From positions 1 to 64,000 of the forward strand of contig NZ_BMNE01000003.1 of NCBI RefSeq assembly GCF_014646295.1: a stretch of 64,000 nt of DNA, given 5' to 3'. The DNA is from Nocardia rhizosphaerihabitans. Its GTDB lineage: Bacteria > Actinomycetota > Actinomycetes > Mycobacteriales > Mycobacteriaceae. The notes below the pieces were generated by a model. That model saw only the letters and a list, made by a program, of their open reading frames with translations. It had not been told where the DNA came from and searched no databases. Positions within the stretch are counted from its first letter, which is position 1; each line of letters starts with the position of its first letter. This document shows, piece by piece, positions 50,247 through 58,505 of the stretch. The position numbers were made by a program, and so were the translations under genes.

Positions 50247-52985
50247 TCAGCTGATCCCCGAGATGGCTCCGGCGAGCTCGGCTCGGCGGGTAACTCCGAG
50301 ACGGGGGTAGATGCGGTAGAGGTGCGAGCCGACGGTGCGGTGGGACAGATAGAGCCTTTCGGCGATCTGGCGGTTGGTGAGCCCCTCCGCCGCCAGGGTG
50401 GCGATCTGCAATTCCTGGGCGGTGAGTTGGTCGCGGGCGGTGGCGCAGCGGCGGGTGCTGGATTCTCCTGCGGCGCGCAGTTCGTTGCGAGCGGCCTGCG
50501 CCCAGGGGTCGGCTCCGAGTGCGTCGAAGGTGTCGCGGGCTTCGCGGAGTGGTTCGCGGGCTTGCGAGGTGCGGCGTAGGCGGCGTAGGCGGCGGCCGTG
50601 ATGGAGTTGCAGTCGGGCGCGGTAGAGCGGCCACGCGCCTGCGCTGCCGTTGAGCGCGGCGGTGTAGGCAGCGTCAGCGTGGTCGTCGTCGGCGAGTACG
50701 GCGCGGCTGTATTCGTCGACGGCGAGCAGCATCGAAGTAGGTACCCGCTTCGAAAGTATCGGTAGGTCGGCGAGCAGTTCCCTTGCGACATCGATGTTTT
50801 CGGAGGCTACGGCGGCGTCGGCGAGTTCGGGGGCGACCCACCAGCATTGCATGGGGTGGCTTACCGGGTCGGTCGGATCGTAGACACGGGTCAGGGCCGC
50901 GAACGCGTCGTCGGCGCGTCCGTCCAGGAGCAGGAGCACGCCGCGGGTCTGTTGCGCGGCGATCTGGATGCAGCGCATTCCGGCGGCCAGCGGGCTGGCG
51001 TCGATCGCGCGCAGATGATCGGTTGCCAGGTCGGATTCGCCACGCAACGCGGCGATCATCGCCAGATTGGCGCGTCCGGTCGCGGCATAGAACTCCTGGC
51101 CGTTTTCCTCGGCGAATGTCCGAGCCTCCTCGGATTCGGCGCGGACGGTGTCCCAGTCGCCGAGCCAGATGCGAGTCCAGTTTCCGGCGCCGAGAATGCC
51201 GGAGAGCAGGCCGAGCCGCCCCTCGCTGCGGCTGATCGCGGCGGCGTCGTCGATATACGCTGTGCCCCGTCGGAAATCGCCGAGGAATAGCGCGGCGTAG
51301 CCGAGCAAACGCAGGGTGGCTACGTCGGTGCGATCGGGGTCGAGCTGTTCGAGTTGCGCGAGGATTCCGTGACCGCGCTCCCACGGCAGGCTGAGCGCGC
51401 CGACCGCGAGAACGCGGGCGTCGTGTGCGGGCAGACCGAGAGCATCCAGTTGAGCGGCAATGTCTTTGCGTGCGACGTCGCCGGCGTCCTGGGACGAGCA
51501 TCGGGCGGCGGCACACCACAATATTCCCGCTGCCAGGTCGGTATTTCCTGCCACGTGCACGTCGGCCGCGATATCGACCAGCTCCCGGATGCGACGGTCG
51601 GAGTCGCCGTAGCGCTGAAACGCGACGACTTCCTCGACGACGGCCAAGCGCGCCCGTTCGATCGGGCCGAGAACGCTGAGGTCGGCCCGGTCCAACAGGT
51701 CTACGGCCTCGCGGCGCGCACCGGTCTCGCTCGCCAGTTCCGCGGCGTGCAGCAGCAGGGCGGTGGTGCGGTCGGGACGCTCGGACAGTTCCGCCGCACG
51801 GTCCAGAGCGGCGACCGCGGCCATGATGGCGCCGCAGGCGCGCGACCGCTGCGCATAGTCCTCGAGTTGCGCGGCGATGGCGTCGTCGGTACCGAGCGTG
51901 GCCGCGGCACGATGCCACAGTTGTTTGTCGGGGAAGCCGGCGAGCACCTCGGCCAGTATCGAATGCGCGCCGAGCCGCAAGGTCAGTGACGCCCGGACAT
52001 AGGTCGCCGAACGCATCAGCGGATGCCGGAAACGCAGCAGCGGGCCCGCCATCTCGACCAGGCCGACATCGATGGCTTCTTGCAGGTGCGCGGTACCGAC
52101 CGGTGTGCCTGCGAGTTCGGTGGCCGCCCGGAGCAGCCTGCCCGCGTCACAGGTCACATCGGCGGCGAGGACGACGAGCAAGGTTCGTGCCGGCTCGCTG
52201 AGCTCGGCCGAACGCGCGGCGAAGGCGGCTTCGAGCCGGGCGGTCAACGGGAAATCCTCGACCACCCGATCCGTCGACTGTCGCATTGCGCGTGGTAACT
52301 CGATGAGCGCCAACGGATTTCCCGCGGCCTGGCCGAGCAGCCGTTGCCGCACGGTTCTCGACAACAGGGGCGGTTGCGCCTCGAGTAGCGCGGCGGCAGC
52401 GTGCTCGTCCAGCGGTTCGACCGTGATTTCCGGCAGCCCCGCTCGTCGCGCGGAATCCTCGGATCCGGCGCGGGCGGCGCCCAGTACGAGCACTGCGTCA
52501 CTGCCGATGCGGCGGGCGAGGAAACTGAGCACATCGGCGCTGCAGCTGTCGAGCCACTGCAGATCGTCGAGGATCACAATCGTCGGCCGGACTGCGGCGG
52601 CTTCACCGACGAGCTGCAATGCGGCCAACGCCACCGCGTAGAGGTCGGGCGATCCGTCTTCCTGCCCGAACGCCGCGCGCAGCGAGCGTTGATGAGAAAC
52701 GGGCAGCTTGGCCATCTCCGCATGAAGGGGACGCAGGAGTTGATGCAGGCCCGCGAAAGGCAAGCCTGCTTCGTTCTCGACACCGACGGCGGAGACGACG
52801 GTCAGGTGCTGGTTGGTAGCCGCCTCCCGAATCACGTTCAGCAGAGCCGACTTTCCGATACCGGCTTGCCCGCGCAGGACGATCGCCGATCCGTTTCCGG
52901 CGACGGCACGATCCAGGAGGTCTCGCAGCGTGGACAGATACCGTTCCCGACCGATCAACGCTGACTGCGAAATCTCACCATTCAC
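50247..52985 (-). CDS. LuxR-family ATP-binding (LAL) transcriptional regulator, copy 2
   Basis: Same length (912 aa) and architecture as copy 1, with most residues identical: ISQSALIGRERYLSTLRDLL, Walker A RGQAGIGKSALLNVI, TIVILDDLQWLD, and HTH LTNRQIAERLYLSHRTVGSHL. GTG 52985 with AGGA. Divergently transcribed from the alpha/beta-hydrolase genes, with palindromic operators between, so it probably controls them. Confidence 0.92.
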   Translation of the reverse strand: MNGEISQSALIGRERYLSTLRDLLDRAVAGNGSAIVLRGQAGIGKSALLNVIREAATNQHLTVVSAVGVENEAGLPFAGLHQLLRPLHAEMAKLPVSHQRSLRAAFGQEDGSPDLYAVALAALQLVGEAAAVRPTIVILDDLQWLDSCSADVLSFLARRIGSDAVLVLGAARAGSEDSARRAGLPEITVEPLDEHAAAALLEAQPPLLSRTVRQRLLGQAAGNPLALIELPRAMRQSTDRVVEDFPLTARLEAAFAARSAELSEPARTLLVVLAADVTCDAGRLLRAATELAGTPVGTAHLQEAIDVGLVEMAGPLLRFRHPLMRSATYVRASLTLRLGAHSILAEVLAGFPDKQLWHRAAATLGTDDAIAAQLEDYAQRSRACGAIMAAVAALDRAAELSERPDRTTALLLHAAELASETGARREAVDLLDRADLSVLGPIERARLAVVEEVVAFQRYGDSDRRIRELVDIAADVHVAGNTDLAAGILWCAAARCSSQDAGDVARKDIAAQLDALGLPAHDARVLAVGALSLPWERGHGILAQLEQLDPDRTDVATLRLLGYAALFLGDFRRGTAYIDDAAAISRSEGRLGLLSGILGAGNWTRIWLGDWDTVRAESEEARTFAEENGQEFYAATGRANLAMIAALRGESDLATDHLRAIDASPLAAGMRCIQIAAQQTRGVLLLLDGRADDAFAALTRVYDPTDPVSHPMQCWWVAPELADAAVASENIDVARELLADLPILSKRVPTSMLLAVDEYSRAVLADDDHADAAYTAALNGSAGAWPLYRARLQLHHGRRLRRLRRTSQAREPLREARDTFDALGADPWAQAARNELRAAGESSTRRCATARDQLTAQELQIATLAAEGLTNRQIAERLYLSHRTVGSHLYRIYPRLGVTRRAELAGAISGIS

Positions 52986-53055
52986 CTGCCCGATCCTGAC
53001 AGAGACCCGACGGTTTCACAACGCGACGACGCAGGTAGGTGCAGTAATCGGGCAG

Positions 53056-53110
53056 TGACTGAGTCATCGGCGGCCACCATGACTCAGTCATCGATGCAGT
53101 CGTTCGACTG
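53056..53110. promoter_or_regulatory. divergent operator region with two perfect palindromes
   Basis: TGACTGAGTCA (53056-53066) and its exact complement TGACTCAGTCA (53080-53090) have a 13-base spacer; the arms are themselves near-palindromic. Next comes CAGTCG-TT-CGACTG (53097-53110). Both lie between the LuxR regulator (minus) and the hydrolase at 53148 (plus). Likely binding sites for the regulator. Confidence 0.6.
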
Positions 53111-53147
53111 ATTCGCAGGGGATGGGTTCGGTCGTAATTTCATCGGC

Positions 53148-53972
53148 ATGACAAACACCTTCACCACCACCGACGGCGCCGAGATCTTCTTCAAGGACTG
53201 GGGCACCGGCCAGCCGGTGGTCTTCAGTCACGGCTGGCCGCTCAGCGCCGACGCTTGGGACGAGCAAGCCCGCCTGGTCGCCGAGCAGGGCTACCGCGCC
53301 ATCGCCCATGACCGTCGCGGTCACGGTCGATCGAGCCAGACCTGGGACGGCAACACCATGGACCGCTATGCCGATGACCTGGGCGAGCTGATCGAGCACC
53401 TGGACCTGCACGACGCGGTGCTGGTCGGCCACTCCACCGGCGGCGGCGAAGTCGCTCGCTACCTGGGTCGCCACGGCAGCGCCCGGGTCGCCAAGGCGGT
53501 GCTGCTCGGTGCGGTGCCCCCGGTGATGGTCAAGTCCGACACCAATCCCGACGGTACTGCGATGGAGGTCTTCGACGGGATCCGTGCCGGTGTCGCCGCC
53601 GACCGCTCGCAGTTCTACTGGGATCTGAGCGAGGCGTTCTACGGTTTCAACCGGCCCGACGCGACCGTCTCCGAAGGTGCGCGCCGTGCGTTCTGGCGAC
53701 TCGGCATGCAGGTCGGGGTGCGCGCCGCCTACGAATGCATCGCCCAGTTCTCCGAGACCGATTTCACCGCGGACCTGCTCGGGATCGACGTGCCGGTACT
53801 GGTCGCCCACGGTGACGACGACCAGATCGTCCCACTGCACGACTCGGCGATGAAGTCGGCCGAGCTGATCAAGAACGCGACGCTGCGGGTGTATCCCGGC
53901 GCACCGCACGGCCTCTACGGCGAATTCCGCACCGCGTTCGAAGCCGACCTCCTCGCCTTCCTCGCGCACTGA
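53148..53972 (+). CDS. alpha/beta hydrolase, non-haem chloroperoxidase/perhydrolase type
   Basis: 274 residues from ATG 53148. Features of cofactor-free haloperoxidases and esterases: [17 protein letters not shown] (oxyanion HGW), [17 protein letters not shown], nucleophile elbow [17 protein letters not shown] (Ser about 98), acid [13 protein letters not shown] and catalytic His in [12 protein letters not shown]. Cytosolic, complete. First gene of a four-hydrolase run; 31 bases separate it from the next. Substrate unknown. Confidence 0.92.
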   Translation: MTNTFTTTDGAEIFFKDWGTGQPVVFSHGWPLSADAWDEQARLVAEQGYRAIAHDRRGHGRSSQTWDGNTMDRYADDLGELIEHLDLHDAVLVGHSTGGGEVARYLGRHGSARVAKAVLLGAVPPVMVKSDTNPDGTAMEVFDGIRAGVAADRSQFYWDLSEAFYGFNRPDATVSEGARRAFWRLGMQVGVRAAYECIAQFSETDFTADLLGIDVPVLVAHGDDDQIVPLHDSAMKSAELIKNATLRVYPGAPHGLYGEFRTAFEADLLAFLAH

Positions 53973-54003
53973 TCACCCGCAGCACACCTTTGAGGAGCCC
54001 ATC

Positions 54004-54699
54004 ATGAGCACACCCACCGTCATCCTCGTCCACGGCGCCTTCGCCGAGTCGGCCAGCTGGAGCGGCGTCATCAGCCGGCTGCGCACCGTCGACGCCACCG
54101 TCATCGCCGCCGCCAACCCGCTGCGTGATGTCGACACCGACGCCGACATCGTCCGCGGCATCGTCGATTCCGTGGACGGTCCGGTCGTCCTCGTCGGACA
54201 TTCCTACGGCGGCCAGGTCATCTCCCAGGTCCACGACCCCAAGATCGCCGCCCTCGTCTACGTCGCCGCCTTCGCCCCCGAGGAGGGCGAGACCATCGGC
54301 GAACTGTCCGGGAAGTTCCCCGGCGGCACCCTCGGCGAAACGTTGAACCAGGTGGTGCTGTGCGACGGCAGTACCGACTTCTACATCCAGCCCGCCAAGT
54401 TCCACCAGCAGTTCGCCGCCGACATCTCCGCCGCCCAAGCCGCGATCGACGCCGCCACCCAGCGCCCGCTCAGCGACCGTGCACTCAACGGCAAGTCCGG
54501 CGCACCGAGCTGGAAGACCGTGCCGTCGTGGTTCGTCTTCCCGGACGCCGATTACAACATCCCGGTCGCCGCGCACCGGTTCATGGCCGAACGGGCGGGT
54601 GCGCGCGCCACGATCGAGATTGTCGGTGCCTCGCACGCGCTGCCCGCATCTCAGCCCGCCGAGGTCATCCTCACCGCGATCGAAGCCGTCGTCGGCTGA
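54004..54699 (+). CDS. alpha/beta hydrolase (cytosolic paralogue)
   Basis: 231 residues: PTVILVHGAFAESASWSGVI, nucleophile VVLVGHSYGGQVISQV (Ser about 83), then APEEGETIGELSGKFPGGTL and a C-terminal His in VGASHALPASQP. ATG 54004 with GAGG nine bases upstream. Nearly the same sequence as the mature part of the next gene, so the pair arose by duplication, one copy without and one with an export signal. Confidence 0.9.
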   Translation: MSTPTVILVHGAFAESASWSGVISRLRTVDATVIAAANPLRDVDTDADIVRGIVDSVDGPVVLVGHSYGGQVISQVHDPKIAALVYVAAFAPEEGETIGELSGKFPGGTLGETLNQVVLCDGSTDFYIQPAKFHQQFAADISAAQAAIDAATQRPLSDRALNGKSGAPSWKTVPSWFVFPDADYNIPVAAHRFMAERAGARATIEIVGASHALPASQPAEVILTAIEAVVG

Positions 54700-54747
54700 C
54701 ACTGCCGAACATCTACTCCCACAACACCACTGTCTCGAGGAACTGTC

Positions 54748-55548
54748 ATGCGTATCAACTCCGCCGTCAAGCTCGCCGCCGTCGCTCTCGGCCTCACCGC
54801 AACCATCGCCAGCGCGGGTTGCGCCACCGCCCAGCCCGCGCCCTCCGCCACCAAGCCGACCATCGTCCTCGTCCACGGCGCCTTCGCCGAATCCAGCAGC
54901 TGGAACGGGGTGATCGACAAGCTCAACGAGCAGGGCCTGACCAGCATCGCCGCGGGTAACCCACTGCGCAGTGTCGCCGGCGACGCCGACTCCGTCCGCA
55001 GCGTGGTGGCCTCGATCGATGGGCCGGTCGTTCTGGTCGGGCATTCCTACGGCGGGCAGGTCATCTCCCAGGTCCAGGATCCGAAGGTCAAGGGGCTGGT
55101 CTACGTTGCCGCCTTCGCTCCCGAAGAGGGTGAGACCATCGGCGAGCTTTCGGGCAAATTCCCTGGCAGCACGCTCGGAGACACCCTCAGCAAGGTGGCG
55201 CTGTCCGACGGCAGCACCGACCTCTACATCCAGCCCGCCAAGTTCCACCAGCAGTTCGCTGCCGACGTCCCCAACACCAAAGCCGCCATCGATGCCGCCA
55301 CCCAGCGCCCGCTCAACGACCGTGCCCTCAACGGCAAGTCCGGCGCACCGAACTGGAAGACCGTGCCGTCGTGGTTCGTCTTCCCCGACGCCGACTACAA
55401 CATCCCGGTCGCCGCGCACCGGTTCATGGCCGAACGCGCCGGTTCCCGCGCCACGGTGGAGATCAAGGGCGCCTCGCACGCTCTCACCGTCTCCCAGCCC
55501 GGCCCCGTCGCGAAGGTCATCGTCGAGGCCGCGACCGCGGTCGGCTGA
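54748..55548 (+). CDS. exported alpha/beta hydrolase (paralogue of 54004-54699)
   Basis: 266 residues with an N-terminal signal (RINSAVKLAAVALGLTATIA followed by SAGC), probably cleaved by signal peptidase I or, less surely, a lipoprotein signal with weak box SAGC. The mature domain repeats the neighbour: TIVLVHGAFAESSSWNGVID, VVLVGHSYGGQVISQV, KTVPSWFVFPDADYNIPVAA, and His in KGASHALTVSQP. Acts outside the cytosol. Followed by a strong terminator. Confidence 0.9.
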   Translation: MRINSAVKLAAVALGLTATIASAGCATAQPAPSATKPTIVLVHGAFAESSSWNGVIDKLNEQGLTSIAAGNPLRSVAGDADSVRSVVASIDGPVVLVGHSYGGQVISQVQDPKVKGLVYVAAFAPEEGETIGELSGKFPGSTLGDTLSKVALSDGSTDLYIQPAKFHQQFAADVPNTKAAIDAATQRPLNDRALNGKSGAPNWKTVPSWFVFPDADYNIPVAAHRFMAERAGSRATVEIKGASHALTVSQPGPVAKVIVEAATAVG

Positions 55549-55565
55549 CATCCGCCGAACCGGCA

Positions 55566-55593
55566 GTGCCGCGTGGATCGCTCCACGCGGCAC
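55566..55593 (+). terminator. rho-independent terminator after hydrolase operon
   Basis: Perfect 12-base stem GTGCCGCGTGGA / TCCACGCGGCAC with TCGC loop, 18 bases past the stop, followed by CCTTTTCGG. Ends transcription of the three-hydrolase operon. Confidence 0.8.
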
Positions 55594-55693
55594 AGTGGCC
55601 TTTTCGGGAAGTGAGCAGTTTTCGGCCTGGCAGGTGAGCTGTGCCGCCACCGACACTCGTGCCACACAGGACTTTCCGCCGAGAGGAACTCAC

Positions 55694-56200
55694 ATGACCG
55701 TCGTATTCGTGCACGGCGCCCCCGAGACCGCCGATATCTGGGACGGGGTGCGAGACCATCTCGCGACCGACAGTGTCGCGTTACGGTTGCCCGGATTCGG
55801 GTCCGATCGCCCGGAGACCTTCGGCGCCGGCATCGACGAGTACACGCAGTGGCTGATCGATGAATTGCGACGTACTCCGGGTCCGGTCGATCTTGTCGGC
55901 CACGACATCGGGGCGATGCTGACCTATCGCGTGGTCGCCGATCCCACTGTCACGGTACGAAGCTGGGTGGCAGACGGTGCGAGTGTCCTGCATCCCGACC
56001 ACCGCTGGCATGAGCTCGCCAAGACCTGGCAGACAGTCGGTGCGGGCGAGGAGTTCGTCCGCCAGGCCGTTGTCGCGCCTAAAACCGTTGTGGCGAAACT
56101 ACGTTCGCTCGGACTGCCGGAAACGCACAGGGCTCATGGGCACTTCGACCTCGAGATGGGCAGGACCATCCTCGACCTGCACCGGCCGCGGCCGACGTAG
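55694..56200 (+). CDS. truncated alpha/beta hydrolase
   Basis: ATG 55694 with GAGAGGAA. The N-terminal half is normal: TVVFVHGAPETADIWDGVRD, RLPGFGSDRPETFG, and VDLVGHDIGAMLTYRVVADP, where Asp (GHDIG) replaces the usual Ser as in dehalogenase-type enzymes. It ends at residue 168 (ILDLHRPRPT) without the last domain and catalytic His; relatives are about 270 residues. The sequence beyond keeps a helix in another frame (AAADVVTHIKSARMSE), so it is probably a decayed gene. Confidence 0.7.
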   Translation: MTVVFVHGAPETADIWDGVRDHLATDSVALRLPGFGSDRPETFGAGIDEYTQWLIDELRRTPGPVDLVGHDIGAMLTYRVVADPTVTVRSWVADGASVLHPDHRWHELAKTWQTVGAGEEFVRQAVVAPKTVVAKLRSLGLPETHRAHGHFDLEMGRTILDLHRPRPT

Positions 56201-56252
56201 TCACACACATCAAGTCCGCGCGCATGTCCGAATACACACAGGACAACCCACC

Positions 56253-56510
56253 ATGTACGAACGCCTGCTCACCCTCTGGCCGGACCAGATGCGACAACTC
56301 ATCGAATGGGCTGTTTACAACAAGAACCGCCTGATTGCGACCCTCAGACACCCGGCACACGAATGCCCGAGACGACTCATCGAAGATCTGGGCACCATCG
56401 GAACAGCCAAGACTGCGACGGTGCTTAAGTCTTACATCGGAGACGTCACAATTGGGAACTCTGCTGTAGAAGCCATCCGGGCGATAGAGCAACGATTGAA
56501 CCCATGCTGA
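56253..56510 (+). CDS. small helical protein or gene fragment (85 aa)
   Basis: ATG 56253, weak binding site. Reads YERLLTLWPDQMRQLIEWAV, IATLRHPAHECPRRLIEDLG and a HEAT-like helix pair ending AVEAIRAIEQRLNPC. Could be a complete small protein or the C-terminal part of a larger one next to the IS110 insertion. Not recognised. Confidence 0.5.
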   Translation: MYERLLTLWPDQMRQLIEWAVYNKNRLIATLRHPAHECPRRLIEDLGTIGTAKTATVLKSYIGDVTIGNSAVEAIRAIEQRLNPC

Positions 56511-56643
56511 TGAGTGGCGGGATGGCTAACACGCGAGGATCTTCGCCACAGCGTTGACAAGGTAGACGAGGAAGTTCGGCACCGTTCGTCGCAGGCTTGT
56601 GCTATCGGCGGGGCACATCGAAGACCTCCGATGTTCCTAACTG

Positions 56644-57867
56644 TCAAGCTGCAGCGGGTTCTGGGGTGTGGGCGGGGGCTTGGCCGAAGGCTTTGATCGA
56701 GTCGAAGGGTTCTCGGTTCTGCAGGCAGTAGTGGAGCTGTCCGAGCATCTTGTTGACCAAGTGCCGGGATGCGGCGGGGTGTAGGTAGTGCTCGCGTGCG
56801 GGGCCGGGGTGGCTGAGGGCGCTGAATCCCCGGACCCAGCCCACGGCGGCGAGGCGGTCGATCTTGATCCTGCGGAAGGTGATCGAGATGGTGCGACCGG
56901 ACGCGCGAGTGACCGGTGCTGTTCCGGCGTAGGCCTTCAACGCGCGGGCATCGGCGAAGCGGGTGCGGTCGTCGCCGATCTCGGCCAGCACTCGGGCTCC
57001 GGTGAGATCGGCCAGGTCGGGGAAACTGGTGATGATCGAATAGTCGGGATGGTGCCGGAACTCCTCCGCAGCGGCCTGTTCGAGGTCGTCGGCACCAGAG
57101 CAGGCCGCATTCAAGGTCGCTAGCAGGGCGAGACATTGCCGGCCCATGGCCTTCTCGACCAGCTCGGGTTGGCGCAGCCCGGGGTGGCGCAGCCGCTCGA
57201 CGATGTCGGCGGCGAGTTCGATGATCCCTCGTTGACGTCCAGCTCTGCGCAGCGCGGTGCAGACGCGGGTCGCGGTCAGCTTCATCGCCGCGGCCGGGGT
57301 CGACGCGATGGCCAGGACCGCGCGGACCTCTGGCTTGGCTAGGCTGGTCGCGGAATTGTCAGCGAACGTGGCGAGGGACATCGGGTGGTATTCGCGCAGC
57401 AGCGACCGTAGCTCGTTGATGGCTTTGGTCCGCCGCCATACTGCGTCTTGCTGGGCGCGGGCCAGGACCGCGATGGCTTGGGCCAGTTCGCTGTCGGCCG
57501 GGATTTGCCGGTGCATGCGGGCATCGACCCGCAAAATGTTGGCCAACGTCATCGCGTCGGCGTGATCAGATTTCGCTCTCGCGACCGAGTGCCGCTCGCG
57601 ATAGCGTGCCACAGCCATCGGGTTGATCGCGTAGACCGGTCGGCCCGTGGCGCGGATCGCGGTGACCATCAACCCGCGCGGGGTTTCGATCGCGACAGGA
57701 ATCGGGTTCTCCGCGGTGTCGCCGGCCTCGGTAAGCAGCTGGGTAAGGGTGGCGAAACCGGCCGGATCGTCGGTGATCCGCTTCTTCGACACGAGCGTGC
57801 CGTCTTGGTCGACGATGGCGATGTCGTGATGGCCTTCGGCCCAGTCGATCCCGCAGTAGCGGTTCAT
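56644..57867 (-). CDS. IS110-family transposase (DEDD)
   Basis: Catalyses IS110-type insertion guided by a structured element RNA. 407 residues: RuvC-like N-terminal domain YCGIDWAEGHHDIAIVDQDG (first Asp), VAIETPRGL (Glu), RAKSDHADAMTLANIL (paired Asp), and the C-terminal Transposase_20 domain SFPDLADLTGARVLAEIGDD with AYAGTAPVTRASGR and the catalytic-Ser region. ATG 57867. Full length, apparently intact. Sits between decayed hydrolase genes and a tRNA 3' end. Confidence 0.95.
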   Translation of the reverse strand: MNRYCGIDWAEGHHDIAIVDQDGTLVSKKRITDDPAGFATLTQLLTEAGDTAENPIPVAIETPRGLMVTAIRATGRPVYAINPMAVARYRERHSVARAKSDHADAMTLANILRVDARMHRQIPADSELAQAIAVLARAQQDAVWRRTKAINELRSLLREYHPMSLATFADNSATSLAKPEVRAVLAIASTPAAAMKLTATRVCTALRRAGRQRGIIELAADIVERLRHPGLRQPELVEKAMGRQCLALLATLNAACSGADDLEQAAAEEFRHHPDYSIITSFPDLADLTGARVLAEIGDDRTRFADARALKAYAGTAPVTRASGRTISITFRRIKIDRLAAVGWVRGFSALSHPGPAREHYLHPAASRHLVNKMLGQLHYCLQNREPFDSIKAFGQAPAHTPEPAAA

Positions 57868-58300
57868 CCATCCTCCAATTCTTCGCTTGTTTCCGCAGGT
57901 CGCAAGACCCAGGCAGGAACGCGCGACGCTCTACTTACGAGCCTCTATGGGGCTGGCCTCCGATGAGTTGTTCGCGCTCCCAGCGCAACCTGCACGGCAC
58001 CTGTCTCGCTGAGAGCTGTGAGCTCGGAAACGCCGAGGTGTTCGGTCGTGCGGGCGGGCTTGGACCACGATCTATGAAACGCCCGATAGTGGTTGAGCAG
58101 CAGTGGAATCGGTTGCTGCTCAGCCCCTGAGTGGGCTGCCCAGCCCTCGCGGCCTTCGATGAGGCCTTGGGGCCGGATGGGAACTGGGAGTCGCCAGGCA
58201 GTGAATCGTTACCCGCTAAGTAGATGGGAACGCGGGTGACCTGCGGTTTTCAGTCGGTCAGCTGATGATCGAAGCCGACTATCCCTTGTAGGTCGGCCCG
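57868..58300 (-). ncRNA. candidate IS110 bridge RNA region
   Basis: The roughly 430-base flank upstream of the transposase has no gene but is rich in stems, for example GAGCAGCA facing TGCTGCTC (about 58106-58132) and GGCCT/AGGCC a little further. In IS110 elements this flank encodes the bridge RNA whose loops pair with target and donor DNA. Loop-target pairing was not established here. Confidence 0.4.
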
Positions 58301-58332
58301 GTGGCTAGCGTGAGCGGCCCGGACTGCTGAGT

Positions 58333-58369
58333 GGGTGGGGTCAGGGGTTCGAGTCCCCTTTGCTCCACA
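58333..58369 (+). tRNA. 3' end of a tRNA gene (attachment-site remnant)
   Basis: T-arm AGGGG-TTCGAGT-CCCCT (58343-58359) is perfect and is followed by acceptor strand TTGCTCC and discriminator A. No matching 5' acceptor, D-arm or anticodon arm exists upstream. Only about 35 bases are present, as expected for an att duplication left by an integrating element rather than a working tRNA. Confidence 0.5.
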
Positions 58370-58379
58370 GAAATAGCAG

Positions 58380-58408
58380 GTCAGGCCCGGCCTTGAACCG
58401 GGCCTGAC
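58380..58408. terminator. strong terminator
   Basis: Perfect 11-base stem GTCAGGCCCGG / CCGGGCCTGAC with a 7-base loop. No long T-run. Lies just past the tRNA 3' end and downstream of ald on the opposite strand; probably the terminator of the original tRNA. Confidence 0.75.
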
Positions 58409-58505
58409 GGGCACGATCGAGCCTTGGGGACCGGTGTCGGTCGAACCGATCTCACCCTGCCCACATCCGCGCCGACCTCGGCTGATCGGATCGGTTGGGC
58501 CGATG

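Larger units (their letters stand above)
47405..53052. repeat. tandem duplication, unit about 2842 bp
   Basis: The two regulator genes and their upstream leaders repeat with an offset of 2842 bases: GACGCAGGTAGGTGC occurs near 50186 and again near 53028, each followed by GTAATCGGG with one difference. The duplication therefore includes the promoter region. Divergence is scattered over the whole unit, so it is not an assembly artefact. Confidence 0.75.
56640..58320 (-). mobile_element. IS110-family insertion sequence (approximate limits)
   Basis: The transposase gene plus its long non-coding 5' flank. IS110 elements lack clear terminal inverted repeats, so the outer ends cannot be fixed by eye; the right limit is placed before the tRNA 3' end at 58333. 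Confidence 0.55.

Noticed and set aside
53869..55665. 598-codon minus-strand frame opposite the hydrolases
   Set aside because: Repetitive Gly/Asp/Val composition mirrors the coding strand of three clear hydrolases; shadow frame.
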